Assembly: GCA_030430835.1 (NCBI GenBank)
Contig: JAUIKJ010000033.1
Coordinates: 1 to 12,910 of the forward strand
Length of the DNA: 12,910 nucleotides
Direction: 5' to 3'
DNA from: Candidatus Hydrogenedentota bacterium
GTDB lineage: Bacteria; Hydrogenedentota; Hydrogenedentia; Hydrogenedentales; JAEUWI01
This document shows, one piece after another, positions 6,358-12,910 of the stretch. A program made the position numbers and the translations under genes. The notes under the pieces were generated by a model, which worked only from the letters and a program-made list of their open reading frames with translations, was not told the DNA's origin and ran no database searches. Position 1 is the first letter of the stretch; every line of letters begins with the position of its first letter.

Positions 6358-7355
6358 ATCACGAAATCGTCCTGAACAGCCAGGAAGAGGCCCTCAAGCT
6401 TCTTGGCAAGAACGGTGAGTTGCGCAAGCGCATCCAGGAAGAAGCCCAGGTGCGCATCGTGGATCGGGGTGCAAAAGTTGTCGTCATCGGCGAGCACGAC
6501 GAGGCCCGCCTCGTGGGCGCCTTGCTCACGGACCTCCTCGAAGCCGTGCGTGGCGGTCATACGCCAAGCGCCGACGACCTGACCTATGCCCTCAACGAAG
6601 CCCGCGACAAGGCAAACACCCGCGGCAGCGCACAGGTATTCACCGAGCAACCTGCGGCCCTGCGCACGGATCTTCGGATTCGCCCGCGCACCCATGGCCA
6701 AAGCGAGTACCTCGACACCATCCACCAGAACGAAATGACGCTGGTCATCGGGCCGGCGGGCACGGGCAAGACCTACCTCGCGATGGCGGCGGCCGTATCG
6801 GAACTGCTGAGCAAGCGCGTCCAGCGCATTGTGCTGACACGTCCCGCCGTGGAAGCCGGCGAGAGCCTCGGCTTTCTCCCCGGCGACCTGGAGGCCAAGG
6901 TGGACCCCTATCTCCGTCCGCTCTATGACGCGCTGTATTCGATGGTCGATCTGGACAAGGTCCAGCGCTTGATCGAGCAACAGCGCATCGAGGTGGCGCC
7001 GCTCGCCTTCATGCGCGGCCGCACCCTGGACAACGCCTTCATCATCCTGGACGAGGCGCAGAACACCACGCCCGACCAGATGCTCATGTTCCTCACCCGC
7101 CTCGGCCAGCAGTCCCGCGCCGTGGTCACCGGCGACATTACCCAGGTGGACCTGCCCAAGCACGCCCGATCCGGGCTTGCCGAGGCCGAACGGATTCTTA
7201 GCGGCATTCCCGGCATTGGCGTCGTTCGCCTTGACCGCCGCGACGTGGTCCGCAACCCGCTGGTGCAACAGATTATCGACGCCTACGAACAAGACCAGGA
7301 AAGCCCCGCCGGTCCGGCGGACGGCATCAATCGGCGTTCCGCAAAGACCTCCTGA
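6342..7355 (+). CDS. phoH: PhoH-family P-loop ATPase (YbeZ type)
   Basis: This cytoplasmic ATPase, 337 residues and normal for the family, works with the endoribonuclease YbeY in rRNA maturation and ribosome quality control; PhoH proteins are related to the helicase core of superfamily 1. An N-terminal KH-like region (about 5-70) includes ALKLLGKNGELRKRIQEEAQV. The PhoH core follows, with Walker A GPAGTGKTYLA (137-147), TRPAVEAGESLGFLPGDLEAKVDPYLRPLYD (166-196), Walker B FIILDEAQNTTPDQM (233-247) and the TGDITQVDLP motif (263-272). The start is a TTG at 6342, 16 nt inside the ftsB-like gene; a start much further downstream would cut into the N-terminal domain. Its TGA shares one base with the ATG of pgpH (TGATG). 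Neighbouring pgpH and ybeY fit the conserved phoH-pgpH-ybeY order known in many bacteria. Confidence 0.95.
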   Translation: MGTELNHEIVLNSQEEALKLLGKNGELRKRIQEEAQVRIVDRGAKVVVIGEHDEARLVGALLTDLLEAVRGGHTPSADDLTYALNEARDKANTRGSAQVFTEQPAALRTDLRIRPRTHGQSEYLDTIHQNEMTLVIGPAGTGKTYLAMAAAVSELLSKRVQRIVLTRPAVEAGESLGFLPGDLEAKVDPYLRPLYDALYSMVDLDKVQRLIEQQRIEVAPLAFMRGRTLDNAFIILDEAQNTTPDQMLMFLTRLGQQSRAVVTGDITQVDLPKHARSGLAEAERILSGIPGIGVVRLDRRDVVRNPLVQQIIDAYEQDQESPAGPADGINRRSAKTS

Positions 7356-9841
7356 TGGCCATACGCAAGGAAACGAAGAAGAAGACCAAGTCCAAGGTCT
7401 TCGCCACCCGCCCCGTGGAGAGCCCGGCAGAAAAGCGCCGGCGCTGGCTGCGCTATGGCGCCGTGGTGATCGCCGCCGTCGCCATGGTCATCGCCATGAC
7501 CCGCGAACCCAAGCGGCAGACCTTGCCCTTCGATGACATCAAGAAAGTCGTCGCCAGCGAAGACATTCGTGCATCTTTCTTCTTTGAGTCCGTGGATTTG
7601 CAGAAGACCGTCGAGGCCCGCCGCGATGCCGCGGCCAAGGTGCCCGAACACCACCGGGTGGATACCGCCCGGGTTGACGCCCAATCCAAGCTGCTGGCCG
7701 AGCGCATCCTGCGCGTGGAAGAACAGCGGCCACGGGTGACCGAGGCCGTGCGCGCGGCGCTCGGCGCGAGCGGTGCCACCGAATCGCCGGGTCTTGTCGC
7801 GCGCGACGCGGTCTCCAAGTACGTCACGGAACTGAAGTCGAACCCCGAATGGGAACGCATGCCGGATGCGGCGCTGTTGTCGCTCTGGCTGACGCCGGAC
7901 ACCGCCTCCTTGCCCCAACGTGAACTCGCGCCCGCGGCGGCCGACACGACCGAAGAAAGCCCGCGACCGGTGGTCGGTGTGGCCGAGACGGGATCTCTGG
8001 TCTTTTCCTACGGTGATCGTCTTTCCGACCTCGCGCAAGAAGGCCTGCAGTACGTGCTTTCGACGGGGGTGCGCAGCAGCGGTCTGCCGCCGGACGGGGG
8101 CAGCAAGCCCATCATCGTGGTGTCTGGGCGGCCAATCGAACGCGCCCCCGACGCCGGCACCCTCGTGCTCGCAGACGTGCCGGACCCGGCCGCGGCCGAG
8201 GAAGAACTCGCGGCGCGCCTTCGCGACACCGCCAAGCGCGCAGCAAAGGACACCGATGAGCCCACGGAGTGGGGCAAGCTCTACGAAGCCGCCTTCGCGA
8301 TGGCCCAGCCCCTGCTCACCGACACGCTGCGCGTAGACGAATATGCGACGGAGCGCGCGCGCGAACAGGCGCGCGAGACGGTCGCCCCGGTCATGCGCGG
8401 TATCGAAGCCGGCGAGATCATCCAGGAAGGCGGCCGGCGCTGGACCGAGCAGTCCCGCGAAGATGCCCGCATCTATCTTGCCCTGCTGCAGAAAAACCAG
8501 GAACCGTCCCGGCGCGTACTCGCCCGTGCGGCGGCCCATACGCTGATCGTCCTGCTCGTCATCGTCGGCCTCTTCCGCTCCATCGACATGTTGCGCCCCT
8601 CGCAGGCCGTCTCCAATCGCTGGACCCATGTCCTGCTCGCGTTGCTGATTCTGACCGTGACCCTGGTCGTTGGGCGTATCGCCTGGTACTTCGAGCCGAG
8701 CGGCTTCGTGTTGCCGGTCGCGGCGGGCGGCATCCTCTACGCCATTCTGGTCAACGGGCGCATGGCGGCGATGATCAGCGGCCTCTGTGTCGTGCTGGTC
8801 TCCGCCCAATACGGCTACGACTGGCGCCTGCTCGTGGTGCACCTCGCCATGTCTCTCGCGGGCGTTTTCAGCATCTACAATGTTCGCCGCCGCAGTGACA
8901 TGGCCGGCGCCTCGCTCAAGGCCACGCTCGCCGGCGCCATCGCCATGTGCGCCATTACCCTCGCGATGGATTCGCCCACCAGCAGCACCGCGCTCCAGCG
9001 CATGCTGATGGTGGTCCTCAACGGCGGCATCTGCATCATGGCGGTGCCCGCGCTGCTTTCGCCGCTGGAGCGGCTCTTTGGCATTACGACCGACATCCAA
9101 TTGCTTGAGTACTCCGACCTCAACAACGAAGTCCTCAGCAAGCTGGCCATCAAGGTGCCGGCCACCTACGCGCACAGCCTGATGCTTGGCCAGCTCGCCG
9201 AAGCCGCGGCCGATGCCATCGGCGCCAACGGCCTCAAGGCCCGCGTCTGCGCCTATTACCACGATATCGGCAAGTCGCGCCGCCCCGAGTACTTTATTGA
9301 AAACCAGACCGGCGTCAATATTCACGACGACCTGTCGCCCCGGCTCAGCGCGCGCGCGATCGCCGCACACGTCACCCAGGGCGCCGAGATGGCCCGCGAG
9401 GCGCGGTTGCCCAAGCCCATCGTAGACGGCATTCTCGAGCATCACGGCACCACATTGATCGGTTTCTTCTATAGCCTTGCGCAGAAACAGGACAAGCACG
9501 GCGACGTGGACGAGAAGGACTTCCGATACCCCGGGCCCAAGCCGCAGAGCCCCGAGACCGCCATCCTCATGATCTGTGACGCCGTCGAGTCGGGCGTGCG
9601 TTCAATCAAGAATCCCAATGAAGAACGCGTGCGCGAATTCGTAGACAAGATCGTCTCGGCCCGCGCCGCCGACCGCCAATTCGACGATTGCAACCTGACC
9701 CTGCGTCAACTCAACGTGATTGCGGAAACCGTCACGCAGCGTATGGTGTCGAACCTGCACGGCCGGATTTCCTATCCGGACCCCAAGTCGGAGCGCGAGG
9801 ACGACAACATCATCCCCTTGCCGGGAGGAGCGGGTCATTGA
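7355..9841 (+). CDS. pgpH: PgpH-type 7TM-HD cyclic di-AMP phosphodiesterase
   Basis: This 828-residue inner-membrane protein has the layout of PgpH/YqfF: a basic cytoplasmic N-terminus, a first transmembrane helix (about 33-48), a large extracytoplasmic 7TMR-HDED domain (about 52-390, starting with the family-typical EDIRASFFFESVDLQ), a cluster of hydrophobic helices (about 393-570), the linker LLEYSDLNNEVLSKL, and a cytoplasmic HD phosphohydrolase domain (about 600-800). The metal ligands are present: His607, His636-Asp637 (in YYHDIGK), His672, His696-His697 and Asp742. PgpH hydrolyses c-di-AMP to pApA, so the host very likely makes c-di-AMP, although no cyclase gene lies in this window. The ATG overlaps the phoH stop by one base and has no clear Shine-Dalgarno sequence, so reinitiation is likely. 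The stop overlaps the ybeY start by 4 nt. Confidence 0.93.
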   Translation: MAIRKETKKKTKSKVFATRPVESPAEKRRRWLRYGAVVIAAVAMVIAMTREPKRQTLPFDDIKKVVASEDIRASFFFESVDLQKTVEARRDAAAKVPEHHRVDTARVDAQSKLLAERILRVEEQRPRVTEAVRAALGASGATESPGLVARDAVSKYVTELKSNPEWERMPDAALLSLWLTPDTASLPQRELAPAAADTTEESPRPVVGVAETGSLVFSYGDRLSDLAQEGLQYVLSTGVRSSGLPPDGGSKPIIVVSGRPIERAPDAGTLVLADVPDPAAAEEELAARLRDTAKRAAKDTDEPTEWGKLYEAAFAMAQPLLTDTLRVDEYATERAREQARETVAPVMRGIEAGEIIQEGGRRWTEQSREDARIYLALLQKNQEPSRRVLARAAAHTLIVLLVIVGLFRSIDMLRPSQAVSNRWTHVLLALLILTVTLVVGRIAWYFEPSGFVLPVAAGGILYAILVNGRMAAMISGLCVVLVSAQYGYDWRLLVVHLAMSLAGVFSIYNVRRRSDMAGASLKATLAGAIAMCAITLAMDSPTSSTALQRMLMVVLNGGICIMAVPALLSPLERLFGITTDIQLLEYSDLNNEVLSKLAIKVPATYAHSLMLGQLAEAAADAIGANGLKARVCAYYHDIGKSRRPEYFIENQTGVNIHDDLSPRLSARAIAAHVTQGAEMAREARLPKPIVDGILEHHGTTLIGFFYSLAQKQDKHGDVDEKDFRYPGPKPQSPETAILMICDAVESGVRSIKNPNEERVREFVDKIVSARAADRQFDDCNLTLRQLNVIAETVTQRMVSNLHGRISYPDPKSEREDDNIIPLPGGAGH
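9823..9830 (+). promoter_or_regulatory. Strong Shine-Dalgarno GGGAGGAG deciding the ybeY TTG start
   Basis: GGGAGGAG ends 7 nt before the TTG at 9838. This fixes the ybeY start within the last codons of pgpH, rather than the much longer open frame that runs upstream inside pgpH. Confidence 0.7.
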
Positions 9842-10350
9842 TTCAGGTAGATGTTCAGAACCAGTCCACCCTTAAGGGGCTGTGCCGGCGCGACGTGCTG
9901 CGGCGCATCGCGCAGCGGGTGGCTGCGGGCGAGGGCTTCGAGGAAGACGCGGAGGTCAGCGTATTGCTCTGCGACGACGCCTTCATCGCCGAATTGAACG
10001 CACAATACCGGCACAAGACCGGCCCCACCGACGTGCTGTCCTTCCCGCAGGAGGGGATGGCGCCCGGCGTGCGCGTGCTTGGTGATATTATTATTTCCCT
10101 GGAAACCGTGACCAGCCGCTGCGTGGAGATCGCCGAACAGCGGGCCGAGGTGAAACTGCTGTTTTGCCACGGTTTGCTCCACCTGCTCGGTTATGTGCAT
10201 GATTCCGTGGAACAGGAACGGGTAATGAGGCAAAAGCAGGCAGAATATCTGGACCTGACAGACGATGCCGCGTGGTTGAACTATCCCGCCGAAAACGGCG
10301 GAAGCGGACAATCACGAGGCGGAGGGGTACGCGCCGTTGGACGGCGATAG
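9838..10350 (+). CDS. ybeY: Endoribonuclease YbeY (rRNA maturation factor)
   Basis: YbeY is a zinc-dependent single-strand endoribonuclease that takes part in 16S rRNA 3' end maturation and in removal of defective 70S ribosomes. The 170-residue product carries the UPF0054 hallmarks GPTDVLSFPQE (62-72), LGDIIIS (81-87) and the metal-binding HGLLHLLGYVHD, with His111, His115 and His121. I chose the TTG at 9838 because it gives the expected N-terminus (IQVDVQNQ) and follows a strong GGGAGGAG. Residues from about 145 to 170 form a Gly/Arg-rich tail beyond the usual YbeY end, part of which is created by the 14-nt overlap with the next gene. It lies between pgpH and a CorC-like gene, matching the ybeZ-ybeY-ybeX arrangement of other bacteria, where PhoH, YbeY and CorC are functionally linked. 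Confidence 0.95.
   Translation: MIQVDVQNQSTLKGLCRRDVLRRIAQRVAAGEGFEEDAEVSVLLCDDAFIAELNAQYRHKTGPTDVLSFPQEGMAPGVRVLGDIIISLETVTSRCVEIAEQRAEVKLLFCHGLLHLLGYVHDSVEQERVMRQKQAEYLDLTDDAAWLNYPAENGGSGQSRGGGVRAVGRR
10321..10327 (+). promoter_or_regulatory. Shine-Dalgarno GGAGGGG for the first CorC-like gene
   Basis: GGAGGGG lies inside the end of ybeY and ends 9 nt before the TTG at 10337. It favours that TTG over the in-frame ATG at 10376, which has only a weak site upstream. Confidence 0.55.
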
Positions 10351-11809
10351 TACCGATTCATTGTCGCGAAGTAGCATGCTTCGCGGATTCACGGCCATCT
10401 CCTTGTGGTTTGCGATGGTCCTGTTGGCGGCGCACGTCTACGGAGACGTTGAAGTGGCGACCGGTGACCTTGCTGTGCCTGCCGGCGAAGCGGCCATTGC
10501 CCCGCCCTGGTTTGAGTTCCTCACCCCGCGCGTGGTGGGTGTCACCCTCATTCTCACCGCCATCTCCGCCTTCTTCTCCGCGAGCGAAGTCGCCTATTTC
10601 TCCCTGCACAAGCTGCGTCTGCGCAGCATGCGCAACAGCGCGAACTTGCTCGAGCGGCTCGTCGGCCGCCTGATGGCGCACCCCGGCAACCTGCTCACCT
10701 CCATCCTCATGGGCAACTCGATCGTGAACGTGCTGCTCAGCGTCGTGCTCGCCGTGCCCGTCGAGAAGGTCTTCTCGGAATCGCTCGCGCTCGCGCCACC
10801 GATTTCCTACACCGCCTCGCTCTTCATCTGCACAAGCGTCCTCGTCTTCTTCGGGGAGATTCTGCCCAAGGTCGTGGTTGTGCGCCTCAGCGAAGCCTAT
10901 GCGCGCGGCGCCGCCGTTCCGCTCTTCGTGATCGACCGGCTGCTCACCCCGGTCCGCAACGGCATCATCTACTTCATCGGCATCATCTTCCGCGTCACCC
11001 GCTTCAGCCAGGTGCGCCCCGCACCCTTCGTGACCGACGAGGAGTTTCTCTCGCTCCTGTCCGAGGGGGAGGCCTCCGGCGCAATCGAGAAAGACGAGCG
11101 CGAAATGATCCAGGGTATCCTCGAGTTTGGCGAGGTCGTGGTGCGCGAGGTGCTCGTGCCGCGGCCGGACATGATCGCCCTGCCCGAGACCGCGACCATC
11201 GGCGACGCACTGGAACTCGTCCGCAACGAAGAGTACTCGCGCATGCCGGTCTACACCGACGATCTTGATCACATCGCGGGGATCCTCTACGCGAAGGATC
11301 TGTTGCCGGCTGTGGAGGACGGGGGGCTGGATCAGCCCATCCAAAGCCTGATTCGCCCGGCCCATTTCGTCCCCGAAACCATGACCGTCGCAGAGTTCGT
11401 CAAGGCGTCGCAGCGCAAACATACGCACCTCGCGATTGTGGTCGATGAGTTCGGCGGCACCGAAGGGCTCGTCACCCTGCAAGATGCCCTGCGCGAAGTC
11501 GTGGGCGATCTGGGTGAACCGGACGAAGAGGAAGAGCCGTCGGTACTCGCGGTCAATGATCGTGAATACCTGATCGATGGCGGCATGCCGCTCTACGAAT
11601 TCGAAGAACTGACCGGCATCACCGTCGACAACGGCGAGCACAACACCGTGGCGGGCTTCCTCATGGAGCAGGCAGACCGCCTGCTGGAGACCGGCGACCG
11701 CATCGAACATCAGGGTGTCGAGTTTCAGGTCGAGTCGGTGGACGGCCGTCGCGTGGAACGGCTGCGCATTCAACTGCCCGAGCCGACGGTCGAGGAGACG
11801 GCGCCATGA
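10337..11809 (+). CDS. CorC/HlyC-family CNNM transmembrane protein, first copy
   Basis: This 490-residue membrane protein has the hemolysin C / CorC layout. An N-terminal hydrophobic segment (about 16-33) and a short polar stretch precede the CNNM (DUF21) membrane domain (about 64-225), with ISAFFSASEVAYFSL, GNSIVNVLLSVV and the conserved FFGEILPK (171-178). A CBS pair (about 270-390) contains VPRPDMIALP, YSRMPVYTDDLDHIAGILYAKDLL and DEFGGTEGLVTLQDAL. A C-terminal CorC_HlyC transporter-associated domain (about 403-480) follows. Family members are implicated in Mg2+/Co2+ efflux and Mg2+ homeostasis; the old hemolysin name should not be taken as toxin function. The TTG start overlaps ybeY by 14 nt; an ATG at 10376 would remove 13 residues and is a fair alternative. 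The end overlaps the next gene (ATGA). The second CBS end reads REVVGDL rather than the usual EEI/VGEI. Confidence 0.92.
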   Translation: MDGDSTDSLSRSSMLRGFTAISLWFAMVLLAAHVYGDVEVATGDLAVPAGEAAIAPPWFEFLTPRVVGVTLILTAISAFFSASEVAYFSLHKLRLRSMRNSANLLERLVGRLMAHPGNLLTSILMGNSIVNVLLSVVLAVPVEKVFSESLALAPPISYTASLFICTSVLVFFGEILPKVVVVRLSEAYARGAAVPLFVIDRLLTPVRNGIIYFIGIIFRVTRFSQVRPAPFVTDEEFLSLLSEGEASGAIEKDEREMIQGILEFGEVVVREVLVPRPDMIALPETATIGDALELVRNEEYSRMPVYTDDLDHIAGILYAKDLLPAVEDGGLDQPIQSLIRPAHFVPETMTVAEFVKASQRKHTHLAIVVDEFGGTEGLVTLQDALREVVGDLGEPDEEEEPSVLAVNDREYLIDGGMPLYEFEELTGITVDNGEHNTVAGFLMEQADRLLETGDRIEHQGVEFQVESVDGRRVERLRIQLPEPTVEETAP

Positions 11810-12910
11810 AGCTGATCAAGATCGGCGCGCTGATCGCCCTCGTCCTGTGTTGCAGCTATCTGTTCTGGCCGGCGAACGCCGCAGGCACCGCCGCGCCGGA
11901 AGCAAAGAACACCGTCATGCTCATCATGATGGCCCTGGGCGGCGTGCTACTGAATGCTTTCTTCGCCGGCTACGAGACCGGTTTCGTCGCAAGCAACCCG
12001 ATTCGCGTGCGCCATCTCGCCGAGCAGGAACGCAACCCCGCGGCCCTGCGCCTGTTGGCGTATCTGGAAAGTCCCGACCGGATGATCACGGTCGTCCTGC
12101 TGGGCACGAATATCGCCCTAGTCATGGGAACCATGGCCATCGCGGATCTGGTGGTGGATCCGCTCTGGGCGACGATTATCGCGACACCGGTCTTCCTCTT
12201 CTTCGGCGAGATTCTGCCGAAGAGCATGTTTCGCCTACATCCTACCCGGCTGGCCTTGCGCCTCCTGCCGGTTATCCGATTTTTCGACAGCCTCTTCTTC
12301 TGGATGGCCGTGCCCATCACCTGGCTCTCTCAACGTTTTATCGCGCTTGTCGCCGATGAACAACGTGACATTCGCCTGATGATGGGATCGCAGGACGATG
12401 TCCGCGTGCTCGTCGACGAGAGCGCAGATCACGGCGCGATCGAGCCGGAAGAAAAAGCGATGATCCATTCCGTCATGGACCTGCAGATTCAGGCTGCGAA
12501 GGAAGTGATGATTCCGCGCATCCAGATCGAGGCCGTGCCCAGCAGCATTTCCCGCCGCGACCTCGCCGCCAAGTTTACCGAGACCGGCTTCACACGCCTG
12601 CCGGTGTTCACGGACCGGGTGGACGACATCATCGGCGTTGTCAGTGCCTTCGACGTGCTCGCGGATCGTACACCGGACGACGCAGACATCACCCGTTTCC
12701 TCCGGCCCGTACTGCACGTGCCGGACACCATGAAACTCGACGACGTGCTCAACGAACTGCGGAGCAAGCGCCAGCGCTTGGCCATCGTGACGGATGAGTA
12801 TGGCGGCACCGACGGACTCATCACGGTCGAGGACATCCTCGAAGAGATCTTCGGCGAGATTCACGACGAGCACGACAAGACCGAGCGCCTCATCCGCAAG
12901 GCCGGTAAGA
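11806..12910 (+). CDS. CorC/HlyC-family CNNM transmembrane protein, second copy (3' end cut by window)
   Basis: The ATG at 11806 overlaps the previous stop in an ATGA and is preceded by GAGGAG with an 8-nt gap. The 368 residues visible stay open to the window edge, so the C-terminus, including any CorC_HlyC domain, is missing here. An N-terminal hydrophobic segment (about 4-25, possibly a signal sequence or first helix) precedes a CNNM/DUF21 membrane domain (about 37-185) with AFFAGYETGFVASN, LLGTNIALVMGT and FFGEILPK (132-139). CBS domains follow (about 233-350), with EVMIPRIQIEAVP, FTRLPVFTDRVDDIIGVVSAFDVL and DEYGGTDGLITVEDILEEIFGEI. It shares architecture with the gene before it but the two sequences differ widely, so this is an old tandem pair, not a recent duplication. 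A role in divalent-cation export or tolerance, perhaps as partners, is inferred. Confidence 0.92.
   Translation, partial: MKLIKIGALIALVLCCSYLFWPANAAGTAAPEAKNTVMLIMMALGGVLLNAFFAGYETGFVASNPIRVRHLAEQERNPAALRLLAYLESPDRMITVVLLGTNIALVMGTMAIADLVVDPLWATIIATPVFLFFGEILPKSMFRLHPTRLALRLLPVIRFFDSLFFWMAVPITWLSQRFIALVADEQRDIRLMMGSQDDVRVLVDESADHGAIEPEEKAMIHSVMDLQIQAAKEVMIPRIQIEAVPSSISRRDLAAKFTETGFTRLPVFTDRVDDIIGVVSAFDVLADRTPDDADITRFLRPVLHVPDTMKLDDVLNELRSKRQRLAIVTDEYGGTDGLITVEDILEEIFGEIHDEHDKTERLIRKAGK

Noticed and set aside
7283..9499. A 738-residue minus-strand open frame opposite pgpH
   Set aside because: It has a composition of Gly, His, Arg and Asp typical of antisense GC-rich frames and no recognisable domain, while the plus strand encodes a complete PgpH.
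10358..11773. A 471-residue minus-strand open frame opposite the first CorC-like gene
   Set aside because: It is a shadow of a clear CNNM/CBS protein; its own sequence shows no motif or credible ribosome site.
1..12910. CRISPR array, tRNA or rRNA gene, transposase, toxin-antitoxin or phage gene
   Set aside because: I read both strands for regularly spaced direct repeats, cloverleaf sequences and relevant protein motifs and found none.

Overview
The window is GC-rich, densely coding bacterial chromosome. I see no tRNA, rRNA, CRISPR array, insertion sequence or phage gene. The gene set (a SurA-like periplasmic chaperone, an FtsB/DivIC-type division protein, a PgpH-type cyclic di-AMP phosphodiesterase and two CorC/CNNM-family membrane proteins) suggests a diderm (Gram-negative-type) bacterium that probably uses c-di-AMP. 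PgpH between PhoH and YbeY is common outside the Gammaproteobacteria. My guess is a less-studied diderm phylum, such as a Hydrogenedentota-, PVC- or deltaproteobacterium-like lineage. This rests on gene content and style, not on a marker tree.

Left part, minus strand (245-3374): a DprE1-like FAD-dependent oxidoreductase is followed after 7 nt by dnaX, so the two form a tight transcription unit. Beyond the dnaX stop, at the left edge, lies the end of a convergent plus-strand gene (1-223). It reads as coding only if one frameshift is allowed.

Middle (3375-3531): a divergent promoter region serves the oxidoreductase-dnaX unit leftwards and a surA-like gene rightwards. A sigma70-type promoter can be proposed in each direction. 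After the surA-like gene comes a 198-nt gap (4474-4671) with possible hairpins and a candidate promoter for the next unit.

Right part, plus strand (4672-12910): eno, an ftsB/divIC-like gene, phoH (ybeZ-type), pgpH, ybeY and two tandem CorC-like genes, the last cut by the window end. From ftsB to the second CorC-like gene every junction overlaps (16, 1, 4, 14 and 4 nt), so this is almost certainly one translationally coupled operon. It joins glycolysis/RNA degradosome (enolase), cell division (FtsB-like), rRNA maturation and ribosome quality control (PhoH, YbeY), c-di-AMP turnover (PgpH) and probable divalent-cation export or tolerance (CorC-like). It resembles the known ybeZ-ybeY-ybeX neighbourhood with pgpH inserted. 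Four of the nine confident genes appear to start with TTG.

I find no clear evidence of a novel defence or mobile system; this looks like core housekeeping DNA. The points most worth a second look are the DprE1-like enzyme coupled to dnaX, its Thr at the drug-target Cys position, the fully overlapping operon with repeated TTG starts, and the broken frame at the left edge.
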